A stretch of 64,000 bases of DNA from a virus. Within the stretch, counting starts at the first letter, position 1. Each line of letters starts with the position of its first letter. The stretch lies in the IMG/VR virus record IMGVR_UViG_3300031857_013780, positions 1 to 64,000 of that record. The stretch is one strand, 5' to 3'. The translations under genes were made by a program, and so were the position numbers. Positions 25,594 through 34,328 of the stretch are shown here, in pieces. The notes under the pieces were generated by a model. It was not told the DNA's origin. It saw only the letters and a list, made by a program, of their open reading frames with translations, and did not search any database.

Positions 25594-26817
25594 TAATTTT
25601 ACAACTGTTTTAATAATAGATTCTTTTGTTATATCTTCTTTATAAACTACAATTTTTAAAACGTCTCCATTATTTACTTGTATTAGTGATAAGTTGTCCC
25701 CGTAAAAATTATTATTAATAAAAACAGAATAACCGTTAGCACAAGAATCAATAGCAGTAATTGTACCACCACTTGTGTTTGAAAAGTATGGTTGTGTTGA
25801 TGATTTTACGCAAACAGTACCATAATTTCCAGATACTGTTGGTAGGGTAATGGTTGTACCTGAACAATTAGTATAGATTAAATTGTTATTTGTTATTGAT
25901 GAGTATTCTGCAGAAAAACAGTTAATAATATTTGTGGCACTATCAACTAAGATATCGGCATCGTACCTCATTACCTCAACCAATTCTGTATTTCCTGAAA
26001 CAAATAAAAAATCTAAATCAAAATTATCGGGTCTTGGAGGTTCTATCTTTACTTTTCTACCTCTAGTTCTTGTATCTACTTCAAACATAGAAACTTGTCT
26101 AGATATTGCAGGGGCAATTGTAAATTCTTCTTCATCTAATAAAAACCCCATAAGTGTTAGTTTATAGGTTTGAATATAATATTTTCTTTTTTCTATATCT
26201 TTTGCCGATTCATCGGAAGGATCTTCCATTTTTAATGGCATAAAATGACCTTTGATTTGTGTATACCCCTGTTTAGATGTGAAGGTCTGCATCATTATTT
26301 TATTAAATTCATTCACCTCCCTCATTCTAGAACAAAAAATCTTTACCGAATATGTTATATCAACAGGAACCGGTTGTGGTATTTTATATACATCGGCACC
26401 TTTTCTATCCCCGTCCCAAGTTGGTACAGAATAATAATAAAACTTTAATCTGTCAGGAATGTTTGCCTGACCCCCCCAAATTTTACCGTATTTTACAGTT
26501 GGTTCCCTTACTGTTATAATAAATGGTAATGATACGTTTTTATCTAAATCTTGAAACTCCCACGTTTCAGTAAATTGAGCCCAACTTTGATTTGTTATGA
26601 TTTTATCTACTGTTGGTACTTCTTTGCCATCAATAACTAATTTAAGTTTTTCTTTTACAAAATCTAAAACTCCTCTGTCTAAATCGGCATGTAAAACCCC
26701 TTTAGGTAGAAATGTACCACCGTCAGTCACTTGGTCTAACATTTCTTGTCTTCTTTCTTTACCTACTTTTTTAGGTACAAGTGGTAATGTCTTTTTTATT
26801 TTTTTTGGTAATGCCAT
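25588..26817 (-). CDS. Tail terminator/connector-like virion protein with extra C-terminal domain
   Basis: A 409-residue protein. Residues 1-270 include a Lys-rich start, FTETWEFQDLDKNVSLPFII, KIPQPVPVDITYSVKIFC and the helical MREVNEFNKIMMQTF, then YIQTYKLTLMGFLLDEEEF. A structure of strands with a long helix and T-Y-S-[VI]-K-[IF] near the middle resembles tail-completion or sheath-terminator proteins (T4 gp15 class) that cap the tail beside the neck. From about residue 290 a separate Ser/Thr/Asn-rich beta domain follows (LIYTNCSGTTITLPTVSG), like domains found on virion surfaces. Its neighbour upstream is a connector-like gene one base away. The exact T4 counterpart is uncertain. Confidence 0.45.
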   Translation of the reverse strand: MALPKKIKKTLPLVPKKVGKERRQEMLDQVTDGGTFLPKGVLHADLDRGVLDFVKEKLKLVIDGKEVPTVDKIITNQSWAQFTETWEFQDLDKNVSLPFIITVREPTVKYGKIWGGQANIPDRLKFYYYSVPTWDGDRKGADVYKIPQPVPVDITYSVKIFCSRMREVNEFNKIMMQTFTSKQGYTQIKGHFMPLKMEDPSDESAKDIEKRKYYIQTYKLTLMGFLLDEEEFTIAPAISRQVSMFEVDTRTRGRKVKIEPPRPDNFDLDFLFVSGNTELVEVMRYDADILVDSATNIINCFSAEYSSITNNNLIYTNCSGTTITLPTVSGNYGTVCVKSSTQPYFSNTSGGTITAIDSCANGYSVFINNNFYGDNLSLIQVNNGDVLKIVVYKEDITKESIIKTVVKLL

Positions 26818-26818
26818 T

Positions 26819-27334
26819 TTATACTCCGTTAAAGGTTTCTTGTGTTGTTGGTGCTGCGATTATTGTTCTATAATATTTTTTATATCCACCATAAGAGTGC
26901 TTCAAATCTGAATTAACTCTACCATCATTTACTACCGTATAGTATCTTACTCTATCTTCTGTTTCATAATAGGCTAAATAATCACCTAAAGATATTTCTA
27001 CAGCAAATTGATCTAAATGTGATTGATAAACACTAAAGGTCATATTTCCTGGTTCTACTTGTGATAATTTAGACGAACCATAGTCTGAATTTGATGGTGA
27101 ATCTATTTTAACTAAACCTCTTAATTCGATAGGTGCTAAAAATTGTATTCCATTTGTTAACGCTTCTCCATAAACATCATCATTATTTGTTTTTTGTCTA
27201 TCTACTCGATATAAAACAACTGTGAAATTCATATCCCCAATTTGCCATTCCATTCCCATATTAATATCTAAATTAAAATCTTCCTCTGAGAAAAACTTAT
27301 TTAATCTTGTAATTGGAACTTTATTCTGTGACAT
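26819..27334 (-). CDS. Putative neck/head-tail connector protein
   Basis: A 171-residue protein of mostly beta type. Features: KFFSEEDFNLDINMGMEW, then FTVVLYRVDRQKT and NDDVYGEA (about 42-61), the latter a short acidic loop common in head-tail joining proteins. Further on are LAPIELRGLVKI and ISLGDYLAYYETEDRVRYY, the pattern of a ring-forming adaptor. By size and position (followed by a sheath-terminator-like gene and the sheath) it could fill the T4 gp14 or head-closure role. Start at the ATG at 27334, with TATTTATT only 3 nt before. I do not claim direct homology to a named family. Confidence 0.45.
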   Translation of the reverse strand: MSQNKVPITRLNKFFSEEDFNLDINMGMEWQIGDMNFTVVLYRVDRQKTNNDDVYGEALTNGIQFLAPIELRGLVKIDSPSNSDYGSSKLSQVEPGNMTFSVYQSHLDQFAVEISLGDYLAYYETEDRVRYYTVVNDGRVNSDLKHSYGGYKKYYRTIIAAPTTQETFNGV

Positions 27335-27337
27335 ATT

Positions 27338-27345
27338 AATAAATA
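27338..27345 (-). promoter_or_regulatory. TATTTATA-type element (TATTTATT), leftward arm of divergent pair
   Basis: TATTTATT read leftwards, 3 nt before the ATG at 27334. With the rightward copy at 27380-27387 it forms back-to-back elements in a 58-bp divergent junction. The short spacing would imply a leaderless transcript. Confidence 0.4.
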
Positions 27346-27379
27346 CTTTGATTGATTTTTTTATATTATTTACTATTTT

Positions 27380-27387
27380 TATTTATA
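27380..27387 (+). promoter_or_regulatory. TATTTATA element, rightward arm of divergent pair
   Basis: Exact TATTTATA read rightwards, 5 nt before the ATG at 27393 of the SNF2 helicase gene. Confidence 0.5.
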
Positions 27388-27392
27388 ATATA

Positions 27393-29156
27393 ATGGAAGA
27401 ATTAATTTCAAAAACACCTGAAACAAGGGCCCTTCAAATGTTAGATGATTATGTTGGGTCAAATAACTATATCTTGTCATTAAAAAACAAAAAACAAAAT
27501 AGTAAGTCTTTTACCCCCACAAGATCTCAAGCGGAATACATAATTAACTTTCACGGACGAACACCAAAGGTGGCAAAAAAATGGGTCAAGTTAGATTCGT
27601 ATTTTGGAAAAAAAATGATGGAAGATAAGATGTACACTAAAGAACCAACGGAAATATATGTTGAAAAACTTTTGGTGGAGAAGGATAAGTCATACCATAT
27701 ATGGGGTAAAATATTTAGTGGTGAGACCATACATGATTTTTGGATTCCAAAAACTGCACTTATTAAAGATAATGAGGTAAAGAATGTTGTTATTGAATAT
27801 TCAAAATATGACCACAGGGCTCCGATGGATCACCAAAAAGAGGCGATTGAAAAACTTGTTAGAAACAAAAAGTTTATTTTGGCCGATGACATGGGTCTTG
27901 GTAAAACAACCTCAACAATTATTTCGGCACTTGAAACGGGTGCAAAAAAAATATTAATTGTGTGTCCCGCATCTTTAAAAATTAATTGGCAACGCGAAAT
28001 TGAAAATTATTCAGATAGAACTGTTTATATTGCGGAAGGCAAAAAGTTTTCAACTGAATCTGATTTTGTTATAATTAACTACGACATATTAAAAAACTTT
28101 CACGACCCAAAAAAGAAAGACGACTCCATAATTTTAAATTCTAATTTTGATTTAGTTATCATGGATGAGGCACATATGATTTCAAATCCACAAGCACAAA
28201 GAACAAAAATAGTTAACGATTTATGTGATAAAGTTGAAAGGGTTTGGTTATTAACAGGAACCCCAATGACCTCAAGACCAATGAACTACTACAATCTTTT
28301 AAGTTTAGTTGAAAGTCCTGTTGCCGCAAATTGGATGGCTTACGCAAAAAGATACTGTAATGGATTTCAATTTAGTGTTGGTAAAAGAAAGGTATGGAAC
28401 GTTACGGGAGCATCAAACTTAGATGAGTTAAGAGAAAGGACACAAAGCCATATTTTAAGAAGATTAAAAGAAGATGTTTTAGATTTACCAGATAAAATTA
28501 TTACTCCTGTTTATTTAAGGTTAAAATCAAAAGACTATGAAGAATTAATGGGTGAATACTTTAATTGGTATGACAACAACTCAGAAGAGTCTTCATCTTT
28601 AACCATTCAGTTTGGTAAATTAATGAAAGTTAGAAAAGTGATTGCTGAAGAAAAAATTAAAAATACAATTGAATTGGCTGAAAATATTATTGATCAAGGA
28701 AAAAAAGTAATCATATTTACAAACTTTACGGATACGTTACGAACCATTTATGAACATTTTGGAAAACAGGCAGTTTATTTAGACGGGTCTTGTTCAAAAC
28801 CACATCGTCAAAAAGCGGTGGATGATTTTCAAGAAAACGACAAAATAAAAGTTTTTGTTGGTAATTTAAAGGCCGCTGGTGTTGGTATTACTTTAACATC
28901 TGCAGAAGCCGTAATCATGAATGATTTATCTTTTGTCCCCGCAGAACACGCACAAGCAGAAGATAGATCACACAGAATAGGTCAAAAAAACTCAACATCG
29001 GTTTATTATCCATTATTTGAAAACACAATAGAAGGGGTGATTTATGATATTTTAAATAGAAAGAAAAAAATCATATCAACAGTCATGGGTGATGATATTA
29101 TGGAAGATGCATCGACAATTGAAGAAATGTTAAATTTAATTTCTCATAAGAGGTGA
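27393..29156 (+). CDS. SNF2-family helicase (SMARCAL1/UvsW-like role)
   Basis: A 587-residue superfamily 2 ATPase of the SNF2 type. Motifs: MDHQKEAI (Q-like) at 145-152, Walker A DDMGLGKT at 165-172, LIVCPASLKINWQREI near 188-203, the DEAH box at 258-261, LLTGTPM at 286-292, a long helicase-C domain with GKKVIIFTNFTDTL, and QAEDRSHRIGQ near residue 522-531. SNF2 proteins translocate on DNA. Phage versions are thought to remodel forks or recombination intermediates, as UvsW does in T4. An N-terminal region of 140 residues precedes the core. The start is at 27393: the open frame extends 57 codons upstream but through the divergent promoter and the oppositely oriented gene. Confidence 0.85.
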   Translation: MEELISKTPETRALQMLDDYVGSNNYILSLKNKKQNSKSFTPTRSQAEYIINFHGRTPKVAKKWVKLDSYFGKKMMEDKMYTKEPTEIYVEKLLVEKDKSYHIWGKIFSGETIHDFWIPKTALIKDNEVKNVVIEYSKYDHRAPMDHQKEAIEKLVRNKKFILADDMGLGKTTSTIISALETGAKKILIVCPASLKINWQREIENYSDRTVYIAEGKKFSTESDFVIINYDILKNFHDPKKKDDSIILNSNFDLVIMDEAHMISNPQAQRTKIVNDLCDKVERVWLLTGTPMTSRPMNYYNLLSLVESPVAANWMAYAKRYCNGFQFSVGKRKVWNVTGASNLDELRERTQSHILRRLKEDVLDLPDKIITPVYLRLKSKDYEELMGEYFNWYDNNSEESSSLTIQFGKLMKVRKVIAEEKIKNTIELAENIIDQGKKVIIFTNFTDTLRTIYEHFGKQAVYLDGSCSKPHRQKAVDDFQENDKIKVFVGNLKAAGVGITLTSAEAVIMNDLSFVPAEHAQAEDRSHRIGQKNSTSVYYPLFENTIEGVIYDILNRKKKIISTVMGDDIMEDASTIEEMLNLISHKR

Positions 29157-29164
29157 TATTTATT
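29157..29164 (+). promoter_or_regulatory. TATTTATA-type element (TATTTATT) before superoxide dismutase
   Basis: TATTTATT begins at the base after the helicase stop and lies 3 nt before the ATG at 29168. It could give the dismutase gene its own late transcript. Confidence 0.35.
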
Positions 29165-29167
29165 ATT

Positions 29168-29884
29168 ATGATATTTAGAAAGTTAAATGAAAAAATAAAT
29201 TTAATAGAAAATAAGTTAGGGGTAAAATCACTAATAAACGAATCTTTAATTAATGAAATTAAAAAAATTTCAATAGAAAAATTACCTTATCAGTTTGACG
29301 ATTTAGAAGACTTCATAGATGGTGAGACAATGAAAACACACTACACAAAACACTACAAGGCGTACGTTGAAAAGTTGAATAAAGAATTAGAAAAAATAAA
29401 AGGTAAAGATTTAGATTTAGAAGAAATTGTTTCGAGTATTTCCAAATTCAATACAAAGGTAAGAAACAATGGTGGTGGTGCGTTTAATCACGCATTATTT
29501 TGGAAAATGTTATCACCTAAAAAAACTAAGTTAGAAAATCCTTTATTATATAAGTTAGAGTCCACATTTGGGTCATTTGAAAAATTTAAAGAAAAGTTTG
29601 AAGAAGAAGCGAAATCCAGATTTGGATCAGGTTGGGTATGGTTAGTACTAACAAAAACAAATAGATTAAAAATTGTCACAACACCAAATCAAGATAATCC
29701 ACTAATGATGACAGGAAAAAATAAGTCATATCCATTGTTAGGTTTAGACTTATGGGAACACGCATATTATTTAAAATATAAAAACGAAAGAGACCGTTAT
29801 ATTCATAATTTTTGGAAAGTAGTGAATTGGGATTTTGTTACTGATTTATACACAACTCAATTAGAAAGAAATAAAGCAGAATAA
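29168..29884 (+). CDS. Fe/Mn-family superoxide dismutase, manganese type, with capsid-targeting-like extension
   Basis: A 238-residue protein whose residues 39-238 are a full Fe/Mn superoxide dismutase, converting superoxide to oxygen and peroxide. Metal ligands are present: H58 in MKTHYTKHYKAYV, the histidine of FNHALFW, and the Asp and His of GLDLWEHAYY. H62 and Y66 match the conserved active-site pair. GGGAFNH and PNQD place the second-shell glutamine where manganese enzymes have it. Residues 1-38 are extra: a basic helix ending SLINE/SLINE, two possible (I/L)-x-E prohead-protease sites (E25, E30). This suggests packaging in the capsid. A GTG codon five codons upstream lies inside the helicase stop region; I prefer the ATG. 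Confidence 0.85.
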   Translation: MIFRKLNEKINLIENKLGVKSLINESLINEIKKISIEKLPYQFDDLEDFIDGETMKTHYTKHYKAYVEKLNKELEKIKGKDLDLEEIVSSISKFNTKVRNNGGGAFNHALFWKMLSPKKTKLENPLLYKLESTFGSFEKFKEKFEEEAKSRFGSGWVWLVLTKTNRLKIVTTPNQDNPLMMTGKNKSYPLLGLDLWEHAYYLKYKNERDRYIHNFWKVVNWDFVTDLYTTQLERNKAE

Positions 29885-29889
29885 TAAGA

Positions 29890-29897
29890 TATTTATA
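29890..29897 (+). promoter_or_regulatory. TATTTATA element before neck gene
   Basis: Exact TATTTATA read rightwards, 14 nt before the ATG at 29912. Confidence 0.6.
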
Positions 29898-29911
29898 TAT
29901 AAAATATTCTT

Positions 29912-31030
29912 ATGTCAACATCAATTATTTCAGAACCGCATAGAAGTAAACTTTATAAAAGAATTAGAAATCTTTTAGGTGCACCTTTAAGAGGTGTTGA
30001 GTTAGAAGATGAAATGATGGACTCTCTTTTAGAGTTATCCATTCAAGATTATTCTCAACACGTTAATGATTGGTTAATTGAGACCCAATGGTCGGCATTG
30101 TACGGGTTAAACCTTGATGAACAATCTTTAACTAAAGCATTTACAACTAGAAGTTTAGATTGGGAAACACAATACACTTACGCATACTCAAAAATTGTTG
30201 GTTTACAGGCTGGGGGTGATTACGTACTTCAAAAAGATTATATAGACTTAGTTCCGCATCAACAAATTTATGAGATACCGGCAGGTAGAGAGGTTAATGA
30301 ATTACTTTGGTTTGCTCGTTCTGAATTGGACGCAGCATATTTTGATCCATTTATGGGTGGATTCGGTGGATTCGGCGGTATTGGTTTAGGTGGTGGTGCT
30401 GGATTTTCTCAGATGGGTACAACAGGAAACTATTTTATAACCCCAGCATTTGATATTCTTTTGAGAATGGCGGACATACAATTAAAAAGAAGAATTATTA
30501 CAGGTGATTTAACTTATAGAATAACCGCGTTACCCGAAGGAAAAAAGGCAATACATTTATATAATGTTCCTGGTGGTAAATTTGATTTTGGTAATATGAG
30601 AAGAAACGATTATAGAGTTTGGTATTGGTATTATGATACATTTGATAGGGACGATTGTTTGGCAAAAAATCCTGATGTGGTTAGATTACCTTCCGATATA
30701 CCTATAGATGAAACAAGGTGGGACGAATTAAATTCTCCTGCACAAACATGGGTAAGAAGATGGTTTACAGCATATTGTAAAGAAACACTTGCAAGAGTAA
30801 GAGGTAAGTTTAGTGGAAATTTAAAAACACCTGATAGTGAATTAACTCTTGAATATACAACGTTACAATCAGAAGCCAAAGATGAAAAATCAATTCTTTG
30901 GGAAGAACTCAAAACAAGACTTGAAAGGTTAAGACCTGAAAAACAATGGGAAATAAAGGGTGCTATGGCTGAAAATATGAATAAGGCTCTAAAATATAGA
31001 CCATTTAATTACCCAATAAACGTAATTTAA
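29912..31030 (+). CDS. Neck protein (T4 gp13-like)
   Basis: A 372-residue virion protein, longer than T4 gp13 (309 aa). The N-terminus SEPHRSKLYKRIRNLLGAP with ELEDEMMDSLLELSIQDYSQ is a helical bundle typical of neck and connector proteins. A Gly/Phe-rich loop (FMGGFGGFGGIGLGGGAG, about 147-164) follows, then YRVWYWYYDTF and a helical C-terminal half (WVRRWFTAYCKETLARVRGK). It should sit between portal and tail and close the filled head. It starts 14 nt after a TATTTATA box and leads a two-gene unit that ends tail-to-tail with DNA polymerase. Assignment to gp13 is by architecture and location, not by alignment. Confidence 0.65.
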   Translation: MSTSIISEPHRSKLYKRIRNLLGAPLRGVELEDEMMDSLLELSIQDYSQHVNDWLIETQWSALYGLNLDEQSLTKAFTTRSLDWETQYTYAYSKIVGLQAGGDYVLQKDYIDLVPHQQIYEIPAGREVNELLWFARSELDAAYFDPFMGGFGGFGGIGLGGGAGFSQMGTTGNYFITPAFDILLRMADIQLKRRIITGDLTYRITALPEGKKAIHLYNVPGGKFDFGNMRRNDYRVWYWYYDTFDRDDCLAKNPDVVRLPSDIPIDETRWDELNSPAQTWVRRWFTAYCKETLARVRGKFSGNLKTPDSELTLEYTTLQSEAKDEKSILWEELKTRLERLRPEKQWEIKGAMAENMNKALKYRPFNYPINVI

Positions 31031-31034
31031 TATT

Positions 31035-31367
31035 ATGGCTATTTTTAGATCAATCCCATCAAAAAGGATTATAAATGGTGTTATTATAGAAACATCCGAC
31101 TCGTCTATTGTTTCTGAAAAAGAATATACAACAAGTGGTGAATATGTGATAATAACAAAAGGTGTTGAATATTGTGTAATCAATTTAAATCATAAAACAT
31201 CCGATCATATTGTAATAAAACCCTTAACTCAAACATTAGTTAGGTCTGAAAAATTAATAGATGAAGAATTTAACGAAGTTGAATTAGATAAAGGGTCTTG
31301 TGTTGAATTTAAATTTGTTGGTGATTCTTGGTACATACTTTCTTCAGACGGACTAAAAAATTCTTAG
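31035..31367 (+). CDS. Small beta-sandwich virion protein
   Basis: A 110-residue, strand-rich protein starting 4 bases after the neck gene stop. It shows RIINGVIIETSDSSI, GEYVIITKGVEYCVINL, and an end VELDKGSCVEFKFVGDSWYIL. The closing G-S-C-V-E-F-[KQ]-[FY]-x-x-x-x-WY-[IV]-[IL]-S-S-D-G is a motif I have seen at the end of fibre-related phage proteins. It is likely a decoration or neck-fibre attachment component. Its last four bases overlap the end of the DNA polymerase gene on the other strand, with no terminator between, so opposing transcripts could interfere. Precise function not recognised. Confidence 0.55.
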   Translation: MAIFRSIPSKRIINGVIIETSDSSIVSEKEYTTSGEYVIITKGVEYCVINLNHKTSDHIVIKPLTQTLVRSEKLIDEEFNEVELDKGSCVEFKFVGDSWYILSSDGLKNS

Positions 31368-34264
31368 TCAAAAATTAAAGACATTAAATCACCATCCTCA
31401 TCAAATTCATATATCTCTTCATCATCAACCTTACTTTTAGATACTCTAGTTTTCATTAGTTCCATATTACTATTAACATAATCAGTATTAACTAAATTAA
31501 TTGTATCATCAATATACATGTAATAAGGGTTAATACCTACAGATTGCCAAAATTCTAACTCCATATCAGATAACGTTAATACCTCATCTAAATTATCCTG
31601 ATCTTTTTCTTTCATCGGGTAACCTCTACCTAACTCTGTTTGTGATTTAGTAAATATTGGTTGGTCTTTTGGATCCTCAATTAAAATGTCTTTTCTAATA
31701 TCAGGACTATAAACAACAAGTAATGGTTCAATTCTTTTATTAAAAGCTGCCAAATATCTTGGAACATTATACTCACCTAATAAGTCCGGGTTATTTTCAA
31801 TTTCTTTTTCATCAATCAAATAACAATTTAAAATAACCTCACTTTTTGATAACATTTCAGGTGGTATTGCTCCATGAATTTTTGTATAATCTTCGATTTG
31901 TTTTTTAGTCATTTTTGTCGTTTTTTTCTGAACATCACCATGTGATTTCTTTTCACCATTATTAACATAATAAATGGTGTCACCTAAACCCGGGTTTTTT
32001 CCTGCGTTCATTAAAAGTTCCATATGCGCTTGTCGGGACATTAAACTTCCCGCCTTTGTTGTTTTTGTTATGTGAACTTTATAATCATCTATTGATTGTT
32101 TAACACGAGACTTGTTTGCAATCTTTGCCAATGGAATTTCTCTATTATAGATTTTACTTACATACTCATAATAGAAATCTAAAAACTCACCACCCTTACC
32201 ATCAAGTAACATTCTAAGACCTTTATCCAAAAATTCAGCAACGTATGTTTGAAGTTTTTTAGATTTAATTGAATTACCTGTAAGTTTAACTTTACCTTTA
32301 TCTGTAAGAAGTGCGTAGTTTTTACGAGCCACGTTAATTGTTGCTGGCCATACACCATCAATATCAAGACCCATTTCGTTTCTCATAAATAAGTCATTGT
32401 ATTCTGCAACGTCAGCTTCTGCACCTGTATAAACCTCACCCTCATTTACTAACCCATTAAGACCCTTACCCACATATGTATAATTTTCTCTATCAACAGG
32501 AGTTTCAAAGTTTACACCATCGGTATCCATTACCAAAGGAACATAACCTCGTTTCATAAAATACATAATCATCTGTCTAAGGTACTGTCTACCGGTACAC
32601 GTAATCTGTTCTCCCATGTCAATGTCACCCCACGGGAATACGTGTGGTGCAGATAATGATCCAAAGAATGCGTTGATAAAGATTTTGATTGGTAACTGTT
32701 TTCTGTCGTATGAGACAGAAAGTTTCGGATCCGTTTTTTTAAATTCACTTGCCAAGTTTTTATATTTTATACGAGTATCTCTAAAGTACTTTAACATACT
32801 CTTCATCGCGCCTGTCACATCACAAGCGGGGAATACGTCATGTACTAATTGAATAGAGGGGTATAGTGATGAGTAGTCAAGTTTTAATACCTTTCTTGAA
32901 TAACCAACCTGAACTAACCTAGAAAGTCCACCCGTAAACTTTCTTTTTTCTTTTTTCTTAGGTAAAGCCAAATTGTTTTTGTATGACCATGCACACATAA
33001 TCATTTTCCATAATGTTGCGGTACCCATTGTTGATAATCTTTCATAAGTTGTTGGTACAAGTTTAGAAAGTAAAAAGTTTGCTTGGTTGAACTGTTCGTC
33101 AACAACCATAGTTTCATAAAGGTCATCGTCAAGATAGTCTTCAATAATTTTTGAACCTGAAGTTAACTTATAGACATCAGTTCTTCTTGAACAAACCTCA
33201 TCTATTTTTTCATTAATACCTACTTTTTTATAGTTACCGTTTTCTTTATTCATCCAATAGTCTTCGTTATCGAAGTATATTTTACCAATCTTATCCCCTT
33301 CAACATAAACACGATTTTCTTTTTCAGCCTCAATAAATTTGGTAATGTATTTCAATGACCAACTTTTAATATCTGAGTTGATTGCTTGTGCTCTACGAAC
33401 AGCATGTGCAATATCTATAATGTTGTAACCCCACATTTGTGTTTGAACATAAGGTTCCATTTCATTGGCTAACTTTAAAATCCCATCCTTTTGTTTTAAT
33501 GAATAATCAGGATTTAATGTTTTTGCAATTTTTTTAATATTAAGTTTTAGTATTTCTGCACGTTTTAAAATAAAAGGAAAGTCAAAGAATGCTGAGTTGT
33601 ATCCACCAACAAGAGACGGCTTTAATTCGTCAATAGTTTTAAAAAATTCAATAATCATTTGACGTTCTTCTTCTTCATTTTGTGCTGATAATAATTTTAT
33701 AAAACCACGATTGTCTTTCATCCCAATCAAGAATATTTTACTTGTTTTTGGATCTAAACCTGTGGTCTCAATATCGAATACAAACCTGTGAATTTCATCA
33801 TATTCATCAAACCCTTTGAAAAGTCTTTTACTTTTTTGAATAAGGTATTGTTCTACTGGTGATAGTATTGTTATTACGTCTGAATTATCTCTACCCCAAG
33901 GATCGAGTCCTCCACCTTTAAAAAAGTTTACAAGGTTTGAATATGATTTTGTTGTTTTAACCAAGAACGTCAACCCATTCTTTAATCTTTCATCTCCGTG
34001 ATCTTCTAATTTTTCTATTATAATGCCGTTTTCAGACATCGCTTTCTTTTGAAAGTCTTTATTACCTTTGTAAAAGTTTTTACTTCTAAGGTCACCAACC
34101 CAAGCAAATGGAATAAATGTATCCATTCTTAAAAGTTTACCTTTAATTGGGTCTTGAATTACTTTAAATATTTTATCTGATTTGTAATCGTATTCGAGTG
34201 CTACGATATATTTCTCATCGTCTTCGCCATGTAAAAAGCGTTCGATTTCTTCTTGTGGAACCAT
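31364..34264 (-). CDS. Family B DNA polymerase (T4 gp43-like)
   Basis: A 966-residue replicative polymerase with proofreading. Exonuclease motifs: FDIETTGLDP (D164, E166), GGYNSAFFDFPF for Exo II, and a YLDDD segment for Exo III. Polymerase motifs: LKLDYSSLYPSIQL near 460 (motif A), KIFINAFFGSLSA near 526 (motif B), and VMDTDGVNFE near 580 (motif C, D-T-D). The C-terminus ends DLMSLIFD, fitting a sliding-clamp-binding peptide as in T4 gp43. All catalytic residues are intact. It has its own TTGACA-N17-TATATT promoter with a leader of about 58 nt, separate from the surrounding structural genes. Similar in size to T4 gp43 (898 aa). Confidence 0.95.
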   Translation of the reverse strand: MVPQEEIERFLHGEDDEKYIVALEYDYKSDKIFKVIQDPIKGKLLRMDTFIPFAWVGDLRSKNFYKGNKDFQKKAMSENGIIIEKLEDHGDERLKNGLTFLVKTTKSYSNLVNFFKGGGLDPWGRDNSDVITILSPVEQYLIQKSKRLFKGFDEYDEIHRFVFDIETTGLDPKTSKIFLIGMKDNRGFIKLLSAQNEEEERQMIIEFFKTIDELKPSLVGGYNSAFFDFPFILKRAEILKLNIKKIAKTLNPDYSLKQKDGILKLANEMEPYVQTQMWGYNIIDIAHAVRRAQAINSDIKSWSLKYITKFIEAEKENRVYVEGDKIGKIYFDNEDYWMNKENGNYKKVGINEKIDEVCSRRTDVYKLTSGSKIIEDYLDDDLYETMVVDEQFNQANFLLSKLVPTTYERLSTMGTATLWKMIMCAWSYKNNLALPKKKEKRKFTGGLSRLVQVGYSRKVLKLDYSSLYPSIQLVHDVFPACDVTGAMKSMLKYFRDTRIKYKNLASEFKKTDPKLSVSYDRKQLPIKIFINAFFGSLSAPHVFPWGDIDMGEQITCTGRQYLRQMIMYFMKRGYVPLVMDTDGVNFETPVDRENYTYVGKGLNGLVNEGEVYTGAEADVAEYNDLFMRNEMGLDIDGVWPATINVARKNYALLTDKGKVKLTGNSIKSKKLQTYVAEFLDKGLRMLLDGKGGEFLDFYYEYVSKIYNREIPLAKIANKSRVKQSIDDYKVHITKTTKAGSLMSRQAHMELLMNAGKNPGLGDTIYYVNNGEKKSHGDVQKKTTKMTKKQIEDYTKIHGAIPPEMLSKSEVILNCYLIDEKEIENNPDLLGEYNVPRYLAAFNKRIEPLLVVYSPDIRKDILIEDPKDQPIFTKSQTELGRGYPMKEKDQDNLDEVLTLSDMELEFWQSVGINPYYMYIDDTINLVNTDYVNSNMELMKTRVSKSKVDDEEIYEFDEDGDLMSLIFD

Positions 34265-34328
34265 AATTTTATATTTTTGAGTTTGGTGTATTATCTGTTA
34301 CACATGGGCAACATTTACCTTCGTCTTA

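Noticed and set aside
27222-27392. N-terminal extension of 57 codons for the SNF2 helicase
   Set aside because: It would run backwards through the start of the oppositely oriented gene and through both TATTTATA-type boxes. The ATG at 27393 is far more natural.
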